From Astrothelium macrocarpum (Eukaryota; Ascomycota; Dothideomycetes; Trypetheliales; Trypetheliaceae), in the NCBI GenBank assembly GCA_021030915.1, contig JAGEMR010000022.1, positions 186,001 to 250,000 on the forward strand: DNA of 64,000 nucleotides, read 5' to 3'. Shown here piece by piece: positions 43,840 to 55,608 of the stretch (the stretch's first letter is position 1; each line of letters opens with the position of its first letter). Under the pieces are notes generated by a model that saw only the letters and a list, made by a program, of their open reading frames with translations, made no database searches and was not told the DNA's origin. The translations under genes were made by a program, and so were the position numbers.

Positions 43840-45121
43840 TGTAGCTGCTAGTCTCAGGGCAACTTGGTTATCTTCCTATTTTTCTTCTATGAAGGAGATG
43901 GAGCAGTATGAATATCCAGAAAAAAGAGGCTCAGGTGCTTGTGCTCGATGGATATCTAATGATCATGAATTACATCTACCTTTGACGGCACTGGTGCCCT
44001 TCTTATGCAAGTCATGATTTGTACCAAAGAAACCTTGATAGACATGTGCCAGGCACATCCCATTGATCTCCGAACGTCCCGTGTGGCTCTGAGGTTTGGA
44101 GATACGAACGGGCGCAAGATCAACGAACGGGTCCCCAATCGTTCGAATCTTGCATTGAGCATGAAACTCCGAGCTTCTTCAAACGTGATATCATTATTGG
44201 TCTGAAAGGAAGCTTTGAATTTAGGGCAATCTAAATAGCGTCGGCTCCCCGACAAAGCGGGAGACACTTCGGAGAGTCGCACCAATCCCTCCGACTGAGC
44301 GAAACTTCTTCACTCAAATTGATGCTAATTTTGATTTTCTGCAAGTTTCATCACACGGGATAAGTGGCATCAAGGGCTGTAATAAGACGGCAGTTTGTCA
44401 TGTGGAGGGACTCTGAAGGCAGTGATTCGGACTTTCGCTTGCACATCATCTCTTGCTTGCTCGGACTGCTAGTTTCCATGACGTTAGCGGGCCAAGAACG
44501 GAGGTCAAAGCAAATTATTTTAGAGATAACGCCAATCCAGAATTCTCCTACAAAGGACGTTGTATAAATGTGGTCTTAGAAGGATCGATAGAAAGTTAAC
44601 ATCACAAAGGTACCATACAAGAAACATCTCCACCTGCACGACATACGATACATTGGTAAGCAAGTGATCAGACGAGAATGACTGGCATGATCGCTGAGAA
44701 CGCCTCATGCCTAATATCGAGCTAGGCGTTTCAAATGTTGGGCCTTAAATGCAACCCTTTATCACCATTCCCTGGAAGCGTCAGCCGCCTAGTCTGATGT
44801 GTTCGTAAACTCTTGAGTCATCCGATTGGTAGGCCAAAATCACCGAAGAATTGATGCATGGAACAGAAGCTTGTGTTGCGCATATTAATGCTGTTCAATA
44901 AGGTCTCCCCTCCATACTTCTTGTAAAATGGACATTATAAATCGTGCACATTTTCGCAAAGCTCCCGTGACAATTTATTCTTGTATTCTGGAAGATTTCG
45001 AATAACGGAGAGCGCTGCAAGTAGCATGGACACAACTATCCAGACTCATTGGGGAACATTTGCACCCATCTAAAATCTGTATGTCTCAATGTCTATGACA
45101 GGTACAGGAGTTATCCTGTCA
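43840..45121. other. 1.3 kb intergenic, no gene recognised
   Basis: Short overlapping frames only, including a 109-codon minus-strand frame at 43956-44285 without recognisable motifs. Confidence 0.35.
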
Positions 45122-48097
45122 TTAATCTAGAAGCGATCGCAGATGGTGAAGTCGGCTCAAAGTCAAGTCCCTTTTCGACGCTTGTCCCTTGGACAAAAGT
45201 AGATTGACAAGGTGTTTCTTTCGGTCCTGCACCCTAATAACATGCTCTTCATGCGACTGCCTCATGATGTATCGAATTGTCGTGACCGGTCTCGTTTGGC
45301 CCATTCGATGTATACGCGCCAAAGCCTGCTCCTCCATTGATGGATTCCAATGTGGCTCAAATAGATACGCTCGAGATGCGGCCGTGAGCGTAAGCCCAAC
45401 AGCACCGCATGAGATGGACAGCAGCAGCACTTTCACAGATGGATCGCTCTCAAACATGTTCAGTGCGGACACCCGTTTGGACTGATTTACCTTCCCATCA
45501 AGTCGTACACATTTGATGTAAGTAGATTCCAAGGCATCCTGGATGGCGTCAAGAGTTGAAGTCCAACACGAGAAGACAATAGACTTCTCTCCAACGTTCT
45601 GTAGATCAGCTTGGAGAGCTTTAATCTTGGTAGACCAATCTAGGTTTCTCGTTGCACCTGGCTGTGATCGTGACGTCGGCACGCTCTGAAAGGATCTCGA
45701 TAGTTGAACTGTCGGGCATGGAGGCTCATGATTGCAGGCAACCCCCTTACGCATATGAGTGATCGTCTGAAAGCATTTGTGGCATACGAGCACAAGACAT
45801 TCGGACAACCAAGGCTCATGTCGAGGATCGTCATCAGGGAAACTGTTCTCTGCTGCTAACACTGCTATCTCTTCAAAGCACTTCGAACATACCGCCTCTC
45901 CAACAGCTAACATATTCTGGAAAATGTCATCTGCCGTGGACGGACTCCAAAGTTTTGGCGAGGTTTCCTCCATGTTAGTAAATGAGTGCGGTCCGTTGGT
46001 GATGGCGAATTTAACCCCAAGATTGCATATTTGCCGAAGCCTAGTAATTCGCCGCAGCGCATTCATGTAAGCATCCTTTTCTGGTGCTCCTGAAAAGATT
46101 TGTACATCAACAAATCTGGCAGCCTCGGCCTTTGTAGCATCGTAGACTGCTCTTTCCTCGATGCTGAAATCAAGATAACGAACCAAATCATGACGCGGCG
46201 GAAGCTCAATAGTATTGCCGCTCCGTCGAAGCATAATGTATCCGAGGAGTTTCTTAAGCCTCGGAATGGCAATATCTTCGGCACCTTGTTTCCATTTTCT
46301 TGCAATGTCAAATTCGAAATTGCTGGGCTCAGAATACGGATAGGCTCCAACAAAGCGTAACAGGCTGGCGAGGTCTGCAAGCTTATTTTGGATAGGGGTG
46401 CCTGTGATCGCCCATCTCGCTCGGCCTTTGAGAGAATAGACTGCCTGGGCGGTGGCGTTTGTGGTATTTCGAATGTAATGGGCTGCGCGGATCAGCAATG
46501 AAACATCATGGACGCGACAATCTCCCACCTTCATCAAGAATGATGCGTTTCCAGTAGAACGAGAAAAGAAAACTATGTTGTTTTTTCCGGCGACCCCATT
46601 CAGAAGCTACAGTTTCGAATGAAGTAATGGCAATATGGCACTGATCTATCCGAGAGCTTGCTTCAAGTTTTGTTTTGCCATGGTGTTTCCGCCATGAGAT
46701 AGATCCTGGTCTTAAATGACTGTGGTGTAACGTGTCAGCGCTAGGAATTAAGACAAGACCTGGTTTTCATACTTAGCGAATTGCTTTTCCCAGGAGTTAA
46801 GTACTAGTCAAAACGTTAGATACCTCGAACGTACATCCTAGGGCACTTCACTAACGAGAGGAAGGCACCACCACGAGAGAGGTGTTGGTGCAGCTCTCCA
46901 ACGCAAGAGACACGGTACTCGCTTTCTCCATCAAATTATCATCCTCATCCATAGAAATCAAAGCAATCATACTGAGTGACTTTCCTAGACCCATATGGTC
47001 GGAAAGAATACCGCCGTGGAAAGAAGGAGGAGGTTCATGTTGTCGTTTCTCAGATACATTATTGAGATACCTAGACTTGTCAAAAGATGCTGAACTCCGC
47101 GTGCTAGCATTATGGTTGAAGCGCGCTATGCAGAATGGACATACTGTAGAGATCCTCCACTGGTGGATTCAGCAGTCCATAAATCACATCCAGGCTTGTG
47201 AAGCATCCAGCCTCTCTCACGCTGAATCATGAATGCCAGAGCCTGCCTTTGGTGCCTACAGACACGTCAGCTGAGAGCACAGAGAAGTTAGCTGATGACA
47301 CGAGATACTTCAGAAGCGGTGTGCAGAGCGCCGAAGGCGTGCTGTACTCTGGTAGTTCGACCTGGCTCTCAAACCCCTTCAAGAGATCTATAGGGTCCGA
47401 GATGTAGTCCGTTATTCCATTGTTCAAATCCTCCCCAATTGAAGTGTAGACTGTAACCGGGTCGAGCGAGGATAGTCTATGAGGATTTCGATATTCAACC
47501 ACCCGATCACACCCGATAGGATCCTGAAGATATTGTCCATTCCTTCCAACAAGCTCACCTATATCAGCAGCTAACCTTGCAGCACCGTAGATGATGACGG
47601 AGAGTTTTAAATCTAAATGGCGAGAGTTTGATTGTCTGGCTGGAGTTGTCTTCACTGCGATCTGAGCTGTTGTTTGGAGTTCAATCTCAGCATGATTACG
47701 TAATGGATCTAACCAGGCTGTAACTTGTGCATTCAACCGGCCAATGGCCGTAGATATGGACTCGATGTGCAGACAACCAAACGAATCCATCTGGCTTTTA
47801 AAAACGCCTACGGGAATGTCTTGATCGATTGACTCTACAGGCAGCGCAATGATCTATACAGTTGAGCTCGCATACGTTCGACTGTTGTAGGATATGGCAT
47901 ACCATGCCGAAGCAATTCCACTCCGCTTGATCTGCCACACGAGATGCAGGTTCACACGCTCCATTGCTTTGGTTTCTCGGAGGACTGGCTACGCCGTAGC
48001 CGGATGTTGAGAGCAGCTGTGACTCTACCGTAGGAACGGGATGTGAGTCTATCCGGCGTCGCTTTTCGGGCCTTTTACTTTCGGCAGTACTCAGCAT
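45122..48097 (-). CDS. SNF2-family ATPase/helicase, RAD5/RAD16 (HLTF)-like
   Basis: Seven exons: 48097-47903, 47853-47309, 47255-47145, 47070-46856, 46803-46773, 46719-46529, 46482-45122, giving 882 residues. Nuclear DNA translocase of the SNF2 superfamily. Motifs: SDHMGLGKS (Walker A, about residue 310), ILDEAHYIRN (DEAH box, about 427-436, its codons split by intron 6), TGTPIQNKL, IVFSCW, LLLSISCGAVGLTLTAASRA and RIHRMGQTRPV. The N-terminal region with IIYGAARLAADIGEL, NPHRLSSLD and LNNVSEKRQHEPPP is typical of fungal RAD5/RAD16-type proteins. Between the ATPase lobes, where RAD5/RAD16 carry a RING finger, there is only a cysteine cluster (CSKCFEEI...VCHKCFQ), so the RING is atypical or lost. 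The basic N-terminus (KRPEKRRRID) is a nuclear signal. Confidence 0.9.
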
Positions 48098-49016
48098 TAG
48101 GAGTCAAGTATGTAAGAAAGATCCGACATGGAATTACTAACAGAATAAGCAAGGGTTGGGGGCCGGAAGAGCTTAAAATTTGGATGAAGGGGAGAGAATT
48201 TGATCGCAGGAGACACGACGAAAACACAGAGGGACATCCCAAGCCACACAGAAGAGGCTGTGCATGTCATCCTGACGGCAAATCGACATAATCGATCAAG
48301 AGGCGCAGTCAATTGTGGGCTTGCTGATGTATAGCCAGGCTCCAGCACGCACGAGTGAAGATAACGTGTCGACGAAAAGGAAGCGCACTCTGCGCTTTTG
48401 TGTACCACAAACCCGTGCATCCTGCAAAATTACGGTTGGGAAAATCGTCCTACAAGTGCGTATAGCGGCTGCGGCACGATTCTGAGGATATTCACGGTCA
48501 AAAACCTTGCATGTACTCCATGGAAGGACATCGGTCGAGTGGAACTGATCCACACAGAGCCAATATTGGTCAAGTGCTCTTATGAAGGTCGCTGGATCAA
48601 AGTTGGATTTCTTTAGGTATACGCTGCGTAGCTAATCAATTAAAGGCAGGAGGCGAGTAAGTATACTCCATGTTTGACTGATTTGTCACAGGGATGCTCT
48701 GCTGCTCTTTGCCCACAACTACACAACGTGACGATAAATTTCATAATGTGAACTATTAGGCTACACTTCAAGTTAAGATTGCGAAAATGTGGCTGGGGGC
48801 GCTTGACAGTGAAGTTGCTTAGCTGCGGGGGGGAAAAGAAAAGAAGGCAAATCTGCCTCGCAGGCTGAGCATTCGCATTCTAGCTTTATCCCGCTACCTA
48901 TTCCTTCGCACGTCAAAAGGATGCTATGTCATGTTTTCGTCGCATAGCAGTGAACACATTGCGGACACAATCCTTATCCATTATTCCAACAGAACTCATG
49001 ACTTCTGATTCTCTTA
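48098..49016. other. Divergent region between SNF2 and NACHT genes
   Basis: No gene recognised. A G-rich patch (GGGGGGGAAAAGAAAAG) lies near 48825-48845. Confidence 0.4.
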
Positions 49017-52000
49017 ATGATGTCGTCGCCTACGGTACCTACTGTACCATCGCAGCCGTCACGGACGCGCTCGAAACAAGCTGAGTTGCTCGTGAAGGAG
49101 GCATTCGAGCGATTCAAAAAAGTGGTGGAGCCAGAAGACGAGCGGACTTTCCGTTCAACAGAGTTAGGAGATGTCTTCGCAGCCGCCCGAGCTGTTGAGC
49201 GCCAGCTCGCTGCGAGGCAAGCACTTCGCAACATGCGACGCATCCAGCCATTCTTTGACTGGATGCTGAAATTCTCAGAAGAAATCGAAGTTATTTGCAA
49301 CGGAACTACGTTTTTGCCATGGATCTGGGTAAGACAATGAAGAGACATACAATTTCTACTTTCTCATCTTGACAATTTTCCACAGGCACTCATACGTCTC
49401 ATGCTCCATTTAGCTTCAGATTTTGTCGGCGCGATAGAGAAGCTGATTGAAGCCTATGGTCGCATTGCAGATTGCCTACCACGTCTCGATCGCCTCAGCT
49501 ATGCCTTTCAAGATGACCATGACTTTCAGCAAGTACTGGCTGCTTTGTACACGGACATCATACTATTTCACGAATGTGTTTATAAGTTTCTCTGTCGAAG
49601 ATGTTAGTACTCATTTTGACCGACGGTTTCGGCTTATAGGTCCGCTAACAACATATACCATCAGCATGGAAAATCTTTTTCCATTCTTCGTGGTCAAGGT
49701 TTGATAGACATTTCCAGACCATTCTCGGCAGTATAGCTCGGCATGCGGATCTAGCGGACCGAGAGGCGTTGGTAGCACATATTATACAAGTTCAGAACTG
49801 GCGTAGGACGGCAATGGAAGATGCCTTGAAGATGGAGAAGGATTCCACCGACGTTCAACGTCAGGCTGTCATGTCCTGGCTACGGCTGAGTGATTTTCTC
49901 CAAGCGGATGAATTAGATGAGCATTTCCATAGATGTTGTCCCGGCACGTGTGATTGGATAACTCGAAATTCGCGAACGCGATCCTGGTTGCGAGAAGGCG
50001 GAGGGAATGAGTGTCTTTGGCTAAAAGGCAAGCCTGGGTCAGATAGCTGCTCGCCCTTCCCTACCGTTAACCAAGACAACTTGACTGATTTGTACGCTTT
50101 GAAAGGAAAAACGGTGTTATGTGCGAGCATCATCCGCTTCTTGATGGTAGAGAACCGTACAACCGCTTTTTATTATTTTTGCAATAACTATTGTTCCGAT
50201 GACGTCGAAAACCTTGGGACAATCCTCCGATGCTTTTGCTCTCAGGCCCTGGAGAAGCAACCAACGCTTTCTGCGATAATATACGACAAGTATGTCAAGG
50301 AAGATAAACTCCCTTCCATACAGAATATGCTGCATATATTCAAAACATTACTCTCAAGCTTTGATTCTGTACGGCTCATTGTGGACGGACTTGACGAGTG
50401 GAACCCTGCAAAAACGCAACGAGTCCTATCTGAGCTGATTTCTCTCTTGAAAGGCGAGGACGATAGTTCTAGAAAGCTTCTAATATTCACGCGGGACGTC
50501 TTGCACATTAGCCGAATCCTCTCGCGGAAGAAAACCATTTCGCTTAGTGACGAGAAAAGTCTTGTTGATGGAGCACTGAGCATCTATATTCACAACACTG
50601 TCTCTTATATCTTTGAAAACATTGAACACACTCACGAGCATGCACTGACACCTGACGTCAGAGAGGAGATCGAAGTGACGCTGCTTGGAAAGGCCAACGG
50701 TACTGCTTTCTGATCTGAGAGCCCAATATCTGCAGTGCTGATTTTCCAGGGATGTTTTTGTGGGCACGGCTCGTGCTAAATAGCCTTGAGAATGCGTGGA
50801 CTATTAACGACTTGAAAGAGGCTGTGAATTCGTTTCCCAAAGAACTCGAGGATCTCTACGGCCAGATACTTGGAGCCATGAAAATGCAGCTAAGCAACAA
50901 TGATTATACCAAAGCATTTCGGGTCATGGGTTGGCTGGCATTCTCAAAAAGACCCGTTCGGTTCTATGAGCTCCAGCACGGCGTTGCGGTTCAGCCCGGT
51001 GCCCCAGTCCTGAATGATGAGACCAGATTGCTCCGTAGCGTCTCTGACATCTGTAAGCCGCTTGTGGAAAATGGTCCTCAACAAACAATTGTCTTCATTC
51101 ACTCTTCCGTCCGCGAGTACGTCATCATACGAAATTACTGTGTTATTGCTGATATGCGGCAGGTACATACTTGATGTTACCAGTGGTCCCGTCATCCAGG
51201 CCTTCACTGCTCAGCATGATATCACATATGCTTGCGTTGCATATATGGCATGTAGCTTTCGATTAATCAACACTCCAGAGACCGCGGAAAATGTCACGAG
51301 TTTGATTGGAAAGGGCTTTCATGCCTTGCATCACTACGCTTATAGCTTTTGGTTTGAACATCTTCTGGATTACGTAGCTTTGGATCCTTCTTTTACTGAA
51401 AATGGCACCTCTGCGCTTGCGTCACAACTGAGGTTCTTGCAAAGGCTTGAGGATGCCGCAGGAACTCGAACAGGAGTGGCAAACACAAGTCGCACAAACA
51501 GTCAGCTGGAAGATCGTCTCTCAGCTCTCAGTGGTTGGCCTGAAATCCAATCCCTTGTGAGACGAACAATACTCGAGCGGCAATTACTGAAACAAAAGCA
51601 GCAGAATGGGGAATGTATTGAACCCACCCGTGTCTCCTTATCACGATTCTCCGCTAATGATGTCTCGGGACAGCCTCTGAACCGGCACAAGATGATTCAG
51701 CTTTTGGACGAGTATCACAAGTCTATGAACGAGTCGTTCGTGAGCTGTTATGTGCCAATTCGATTGCCAATCTCCAACCCGCGATTCTGAGTCATTTCAA
51801 AGACTGCTTTGGCCCGAGTGCCTTTGTATGCAAATATCTTGGCTGCGCTCGCTCTAGCTTCGGTTTCAAGAGCCAAACAGAGCTCGCTAAGCATCAATCG
51901 ATACATGCGCCAAGATTTAAATGCAGTGATGCTAGTTGCCAATATGCAACGCTTGGTTTTGGGAATGCCAAAGCATTAAAGATACATCACCGAGATTTTC

Positions 52001-52353
52001 ATACCAGAGTAGCTGATACCTTTCTGCCATCCGCTTTTAGAGACCACGACTTTTCTCCCATTCCGGGAGTTGACCCCGAAAAGCTCGGCTTGGACTTTGC
52101 TCCCTTGAACGGTGACAGCTCAGATGTTCTACAGGATTTTGACTTTGACTCATTCTTGCCTGCTGAAAACAATGAGCCTAATTTCAATTTTGACCCAACT
52201 TTTGCGTTACGACCACCATTTCTGAGGGCCCAGACGTCCACTACAGCTAGTCCGCAAAGCCCACTCGGAGCCTTAGAGGAGCGGACAACGAATAAGGTGA
52301 AGTTGAGCCCACGCTTAGGCGGGAAGAGGCAAAAAAGGGCTGTTTTAATGTGA
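49017..52353 (+). CDS. NACHT (NLR-like) ATPase with C-terminal C2H2 fingers; disrupted copy
   Basis: Exons 49017-49328, 49386-49602, 49665-50699, 50750-51116 and 51163 onward. The N-terminal 230 residues are helical (a fungal DUF7708-like region), then a NACHT NTPase: P-loop GKPGS...GKT, FYYFC, LIVDGLDEWNP (Walker B, about residue 416), LLIFTRD and MFLWARLVLNSL. The P-loop is interrupted by 63 extra in-frame bases (50042-50104) that lack a GT donor. From exon 5 the frame ends at 51790 (748 residues), but a homologous-looking continuation in another frame runs QVYERVVRELLCANS to the C2H2 fingers (CKYLGCARSSFGF...HQSIH; CSDASCQY...HHRDFH) and stops at 52353; one base seems missing near 51716. 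NLR-like proteins in fungi act in incompatibility and immunity-type signalling. This copy may be a pseudogene or carry assembly errors. Confidence 0.75.
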
Positions 52354-53194
52354 AGGTCTTGTTAGTAGAAGGCCTGAAATGATATGATCGGGACTGATTC
52401 GCGTCTACTTCAGCTTTTTTGCCTTTCAATTTGACCGTAGCACTATCGATCAAACATTTACTATCAAAATACTTAATAATCTTTAAAGCAACACAAGTAA
52501 TTACAACACAAGGCGAATCGTCTTTTATTTGACTTATATTTGCCGAATTATCTTCTCAACTTACCTGCAAAAAAAACTTGGGCTAGGCAATAAAGAAGAT
52601 TGGATAAAATAGCATCATAGTGGACATATCATGTACACTAGTTACTTTGTAGTTAGTGTATAAAACGCACAACGCGCCCATTGATCTACTCCTGTAGGGT
52701 CTCTTCCTCTAGTGCCAAGCCCTCGTCCTATTAGGGAAGATCCGCCTCCTTGGTTTAGGTCATACATCCAATAACAAGTGTTCAAGAGAAAAGTCGGAAG
52801 TTTGGTCACGGTACACGAAGAAGATTTTTGTTTCGTCTTGATTCTGTAAACTATTTGAAGTGCCCGTTAACTGGAGCAAATCGATCTCGCTTCGTTGAAT
52901 GGGCACGAGAGCTTCTATGTACGTTCGCTTCGAAGACTTGGACCCATCTCGTTGCGATTGAGTCAACCCCTTGAGTAGAAAAACGCCTCACCTGGAAGAA
53001 TCAATGGTTCACGTTTTTTTTCCTACCATAGTAGTATTACCAACTTTCAATAACTCTGGATGTGTGTTTGCAAAGCTTGTGGCCAACCAATGTCTAGGGT
53101 CCAGCCCCGACTTTCATAGACAGCCGATCCGGGCACGATTTTCCCTATCCTAGTCTAGTAGACTTCAGACCAGCATCCCATCAATTTGCTTCCT
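52354..53194. other. Intergenic, possible gene remnant on minus strand
   Basis: A 68-codon minus frame at 52760-52966 (contains RTYIEALVPIQRSEIDLLQL) looks protein-like but has no partner exons or recognised family. Nothing else seen. Confidence 0.35.
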
Positions 53195-53743
53195 TCAGTC
53201 GTCATCATCGTCAGACACCAAATCCATATCCACTGGCTCATCGTTGTCCTCATTCTCTTCATTCTCCTCATTCTCCTCATTCTCGTTCATCGGCCCAGTA
53301 AAATCGTATTCGCCTCTGCAGTGCGCGATGCTGTTCCTCACGACTTGCGCTGTGTCTTTGAGCTTCTCGATACGTTCATCATGACCTTCGTCAGCATCAT
53401 CACCTTGCTCATCTCGAGCTCTTTCTCTTCCTTCGCGTTCTCTGCAATAAAAAGAACAATATTAGCGGGGTACATGAGGTTTAGGCGATCCAGGAAAGAC
53501 CTTCATAGAATGTGCTAAAGGGATCGATAAGCCAAAAATGAGATTTCTTGGAGTAGCCTTGAAATATATCACGTAAAATGGACTTGATTAAACATACGCC
53601 TCAATTTCTCGCAATAGCTCTTCGTTATTAGCTTCTTCATTTTCCATCCACTCCTCCTCGTGTTCCTGTCCCCATCGATTGAGGTCTTCCCATGCTTCCT
53701 GGTGAGTGTGATAGTCTTCTTCTTCTTCTTCATCATCAGACAT
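53195..53743 (-). CDS. Small acidic protein, two exons, family unknown
   Basis: Exons 53743-53598 and 53441-53195, joined over a 156-nt GT/AG intron (GTATGT...TTGCAG), give 130 residues in frame. Start MSDDEEEEEDYHTHQEAWED; the middle is charged helix (EAEREGRERARDEQ across the junction) and the end is strongly acidic, with an ENEENEENEENE repeat and a final DLVSDDDD. The composition resembles acidic histone-chaperone-like or intrinsically disordered nuclear proteins, but no family motif is recognised. The repeat is encoded by tandem GAGAATGAG units, which can vary in copy number. The reading is supported by splice consistency and by the strong bias of codon content to D/E, not by homology. 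Confidence 0.65.
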
Positions 53744-55608
53744 AATGCGTATGATGGTTCTGACGTGTGAAGATAATTCAGAATAGTCGCCAGCAGGTTT
53801 TCTTATAGTTTGATTTGGAGGCTAGACTGCGATTGAAGCTAGAACTCGAGGAAATTAAAAGTAGGGCAGGTATCGGTTTCAAAAGTGGAGATTTGAGAGG
53901 GGTAGAATCTGCAGGCGATATCTGTTCACTAGGGATCACCTAAATGTCCAACTAGGCTTGCATCCTTTTTCAACAAGTAAAGGGACCAAACAGATTCTGT
54001 GTAACAAATCATTGGCCAGTGACATCAGCTTCAGTAAAAGCCACCACTCATGATCAGGCCACAAAGTTCGTGTGCCGTCTCAACCTGTTATCATATCTCG
54101 CTTAGGCAGTATGCCACAATATTGGGTGTAGCTTTTTCCGCTTCACCGTATCAAGCCTGAACAAGGTGAAAGTTCGCAGGGCTTAAGCCTGCTCGCTACA
54201 ACCTGCTTCGCTTGCGTTCTTTAAAGTGTATCAGACCAGTAAGATGGAGGTCATTTGGCGAGACTCTGGTCCTAATTTCTGACAAAGCGAGTCGAGCATT
54301 CGCCTGTCTTTTGCATTGCATTCCTCTCGTGAGGGTCCACGGCTCATTTCCCAAGCATTTGAGGTAAAAATCAAAGTCGCCACAGGGAAATGCAAGCGCG
54401 ATCACCATCTTTCGTCTCCCCGATATTATTTTTGGCTTCATAACGGTTCCTTAAGATTAAGCGTTCACCCTTTCCGCTAGTCGCTGGCACGGATGCTCCT
54501 GAAAATGTGTAGAAGAAAGGTACATTGATGTTCTTTCATTTGCTTAGAGTACATCGGTGCACCCATCAACAAATCATACTAAGTTTATCTTGAGAGACAT
54601 GGCCGGACCGTGTATAGCCTCCAGTGATAGCCATCGGCCGCTCCAAGGATATTTGTTTCTGATAAGCATATACCAATTGGAGAGCGAAAATGGTGCTGAG
54701 CACCCAGGGAGAGTCGTAGGTGTGTAGCACAAGGTGATGTGGCCCGACGCCAAACTTGACCTTGACTTCCGTTCTGCCGTTCATTAACTGCAACTCCACC
54801 TGTACGATACCCTACTTTATCCATGAGTTGAAAATAGTAGGGTTTCATGCCTTGCACCATAAAAATTCTTCTTTCAAGATTACCTCAAGTGGATTGGTTT
54901 GGGCGGCATCGCGCCGCAGCTCGAAGAGCTATAATCTCTATCGTAGACCCTCTCCAATTTGCCAGAAGCCTGAGCGTCGATAGGAAGCCCGGATTCACCT
55001 TTGTAAATGGATTTACCGCGCCATCGTCGCGCCATCTTGATGTGGCGCTTTTGCCGCTTTTGCTTTCTAAAGTTCCTTTTCTACGGTGAATTTCTGGATC
55101 GGCTTCCTTTCCCAACGCACACAGGACTTCCTTTAATAGGCCACAGTCGCTACCAATTATCTCAAATAAATTTTCTAGAAGCATGAATCGATATCAAAGA
55201 GAAAGTTTTCAATATAGGGTAGGCTCATGCAAAATCGGCCAGTACCTAGATACTCGCAAAGAGCGCTTGAACAGACATTTTGTAAGTGGCAGTTGAGAGG
55301 AAGGATGCTCGCCATGCGAATAGGGCACCTCTAGTTTATCAAAGCGTCGCTTTTGCCCCAAGTGATCGGGAATGTAGGACATTTTTCCAATACATCAGAT
55401 GTTAATTGCCAAACGGTTTGATAAAGAATGAGCCCAGTGGAAGGAAAAGCTCCTCATATAGCTCACATCATATATATTCTACCCGATGGATGCTCGCAAG
55501 CTCAGATGATCTCTTATAGAAGATCATGATCTTTCTTTCAAACGCCGCGCTTTCCCACATCCCCTTTTTGCAGAAACCGGAAACGCCATTGAGGATTTCC
55601 CCAGGCGG
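53744..55608. other. 1.9 kb with no confidently recognised gene
   Basis: Several medium frames on the minus strand (54566-54860 and 54885-55184) look partly protein-like but could not be joined into a model with splice sites and have no recognised motif. The region may contain an undetected multi-exon gene. Confidence 0.3.
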
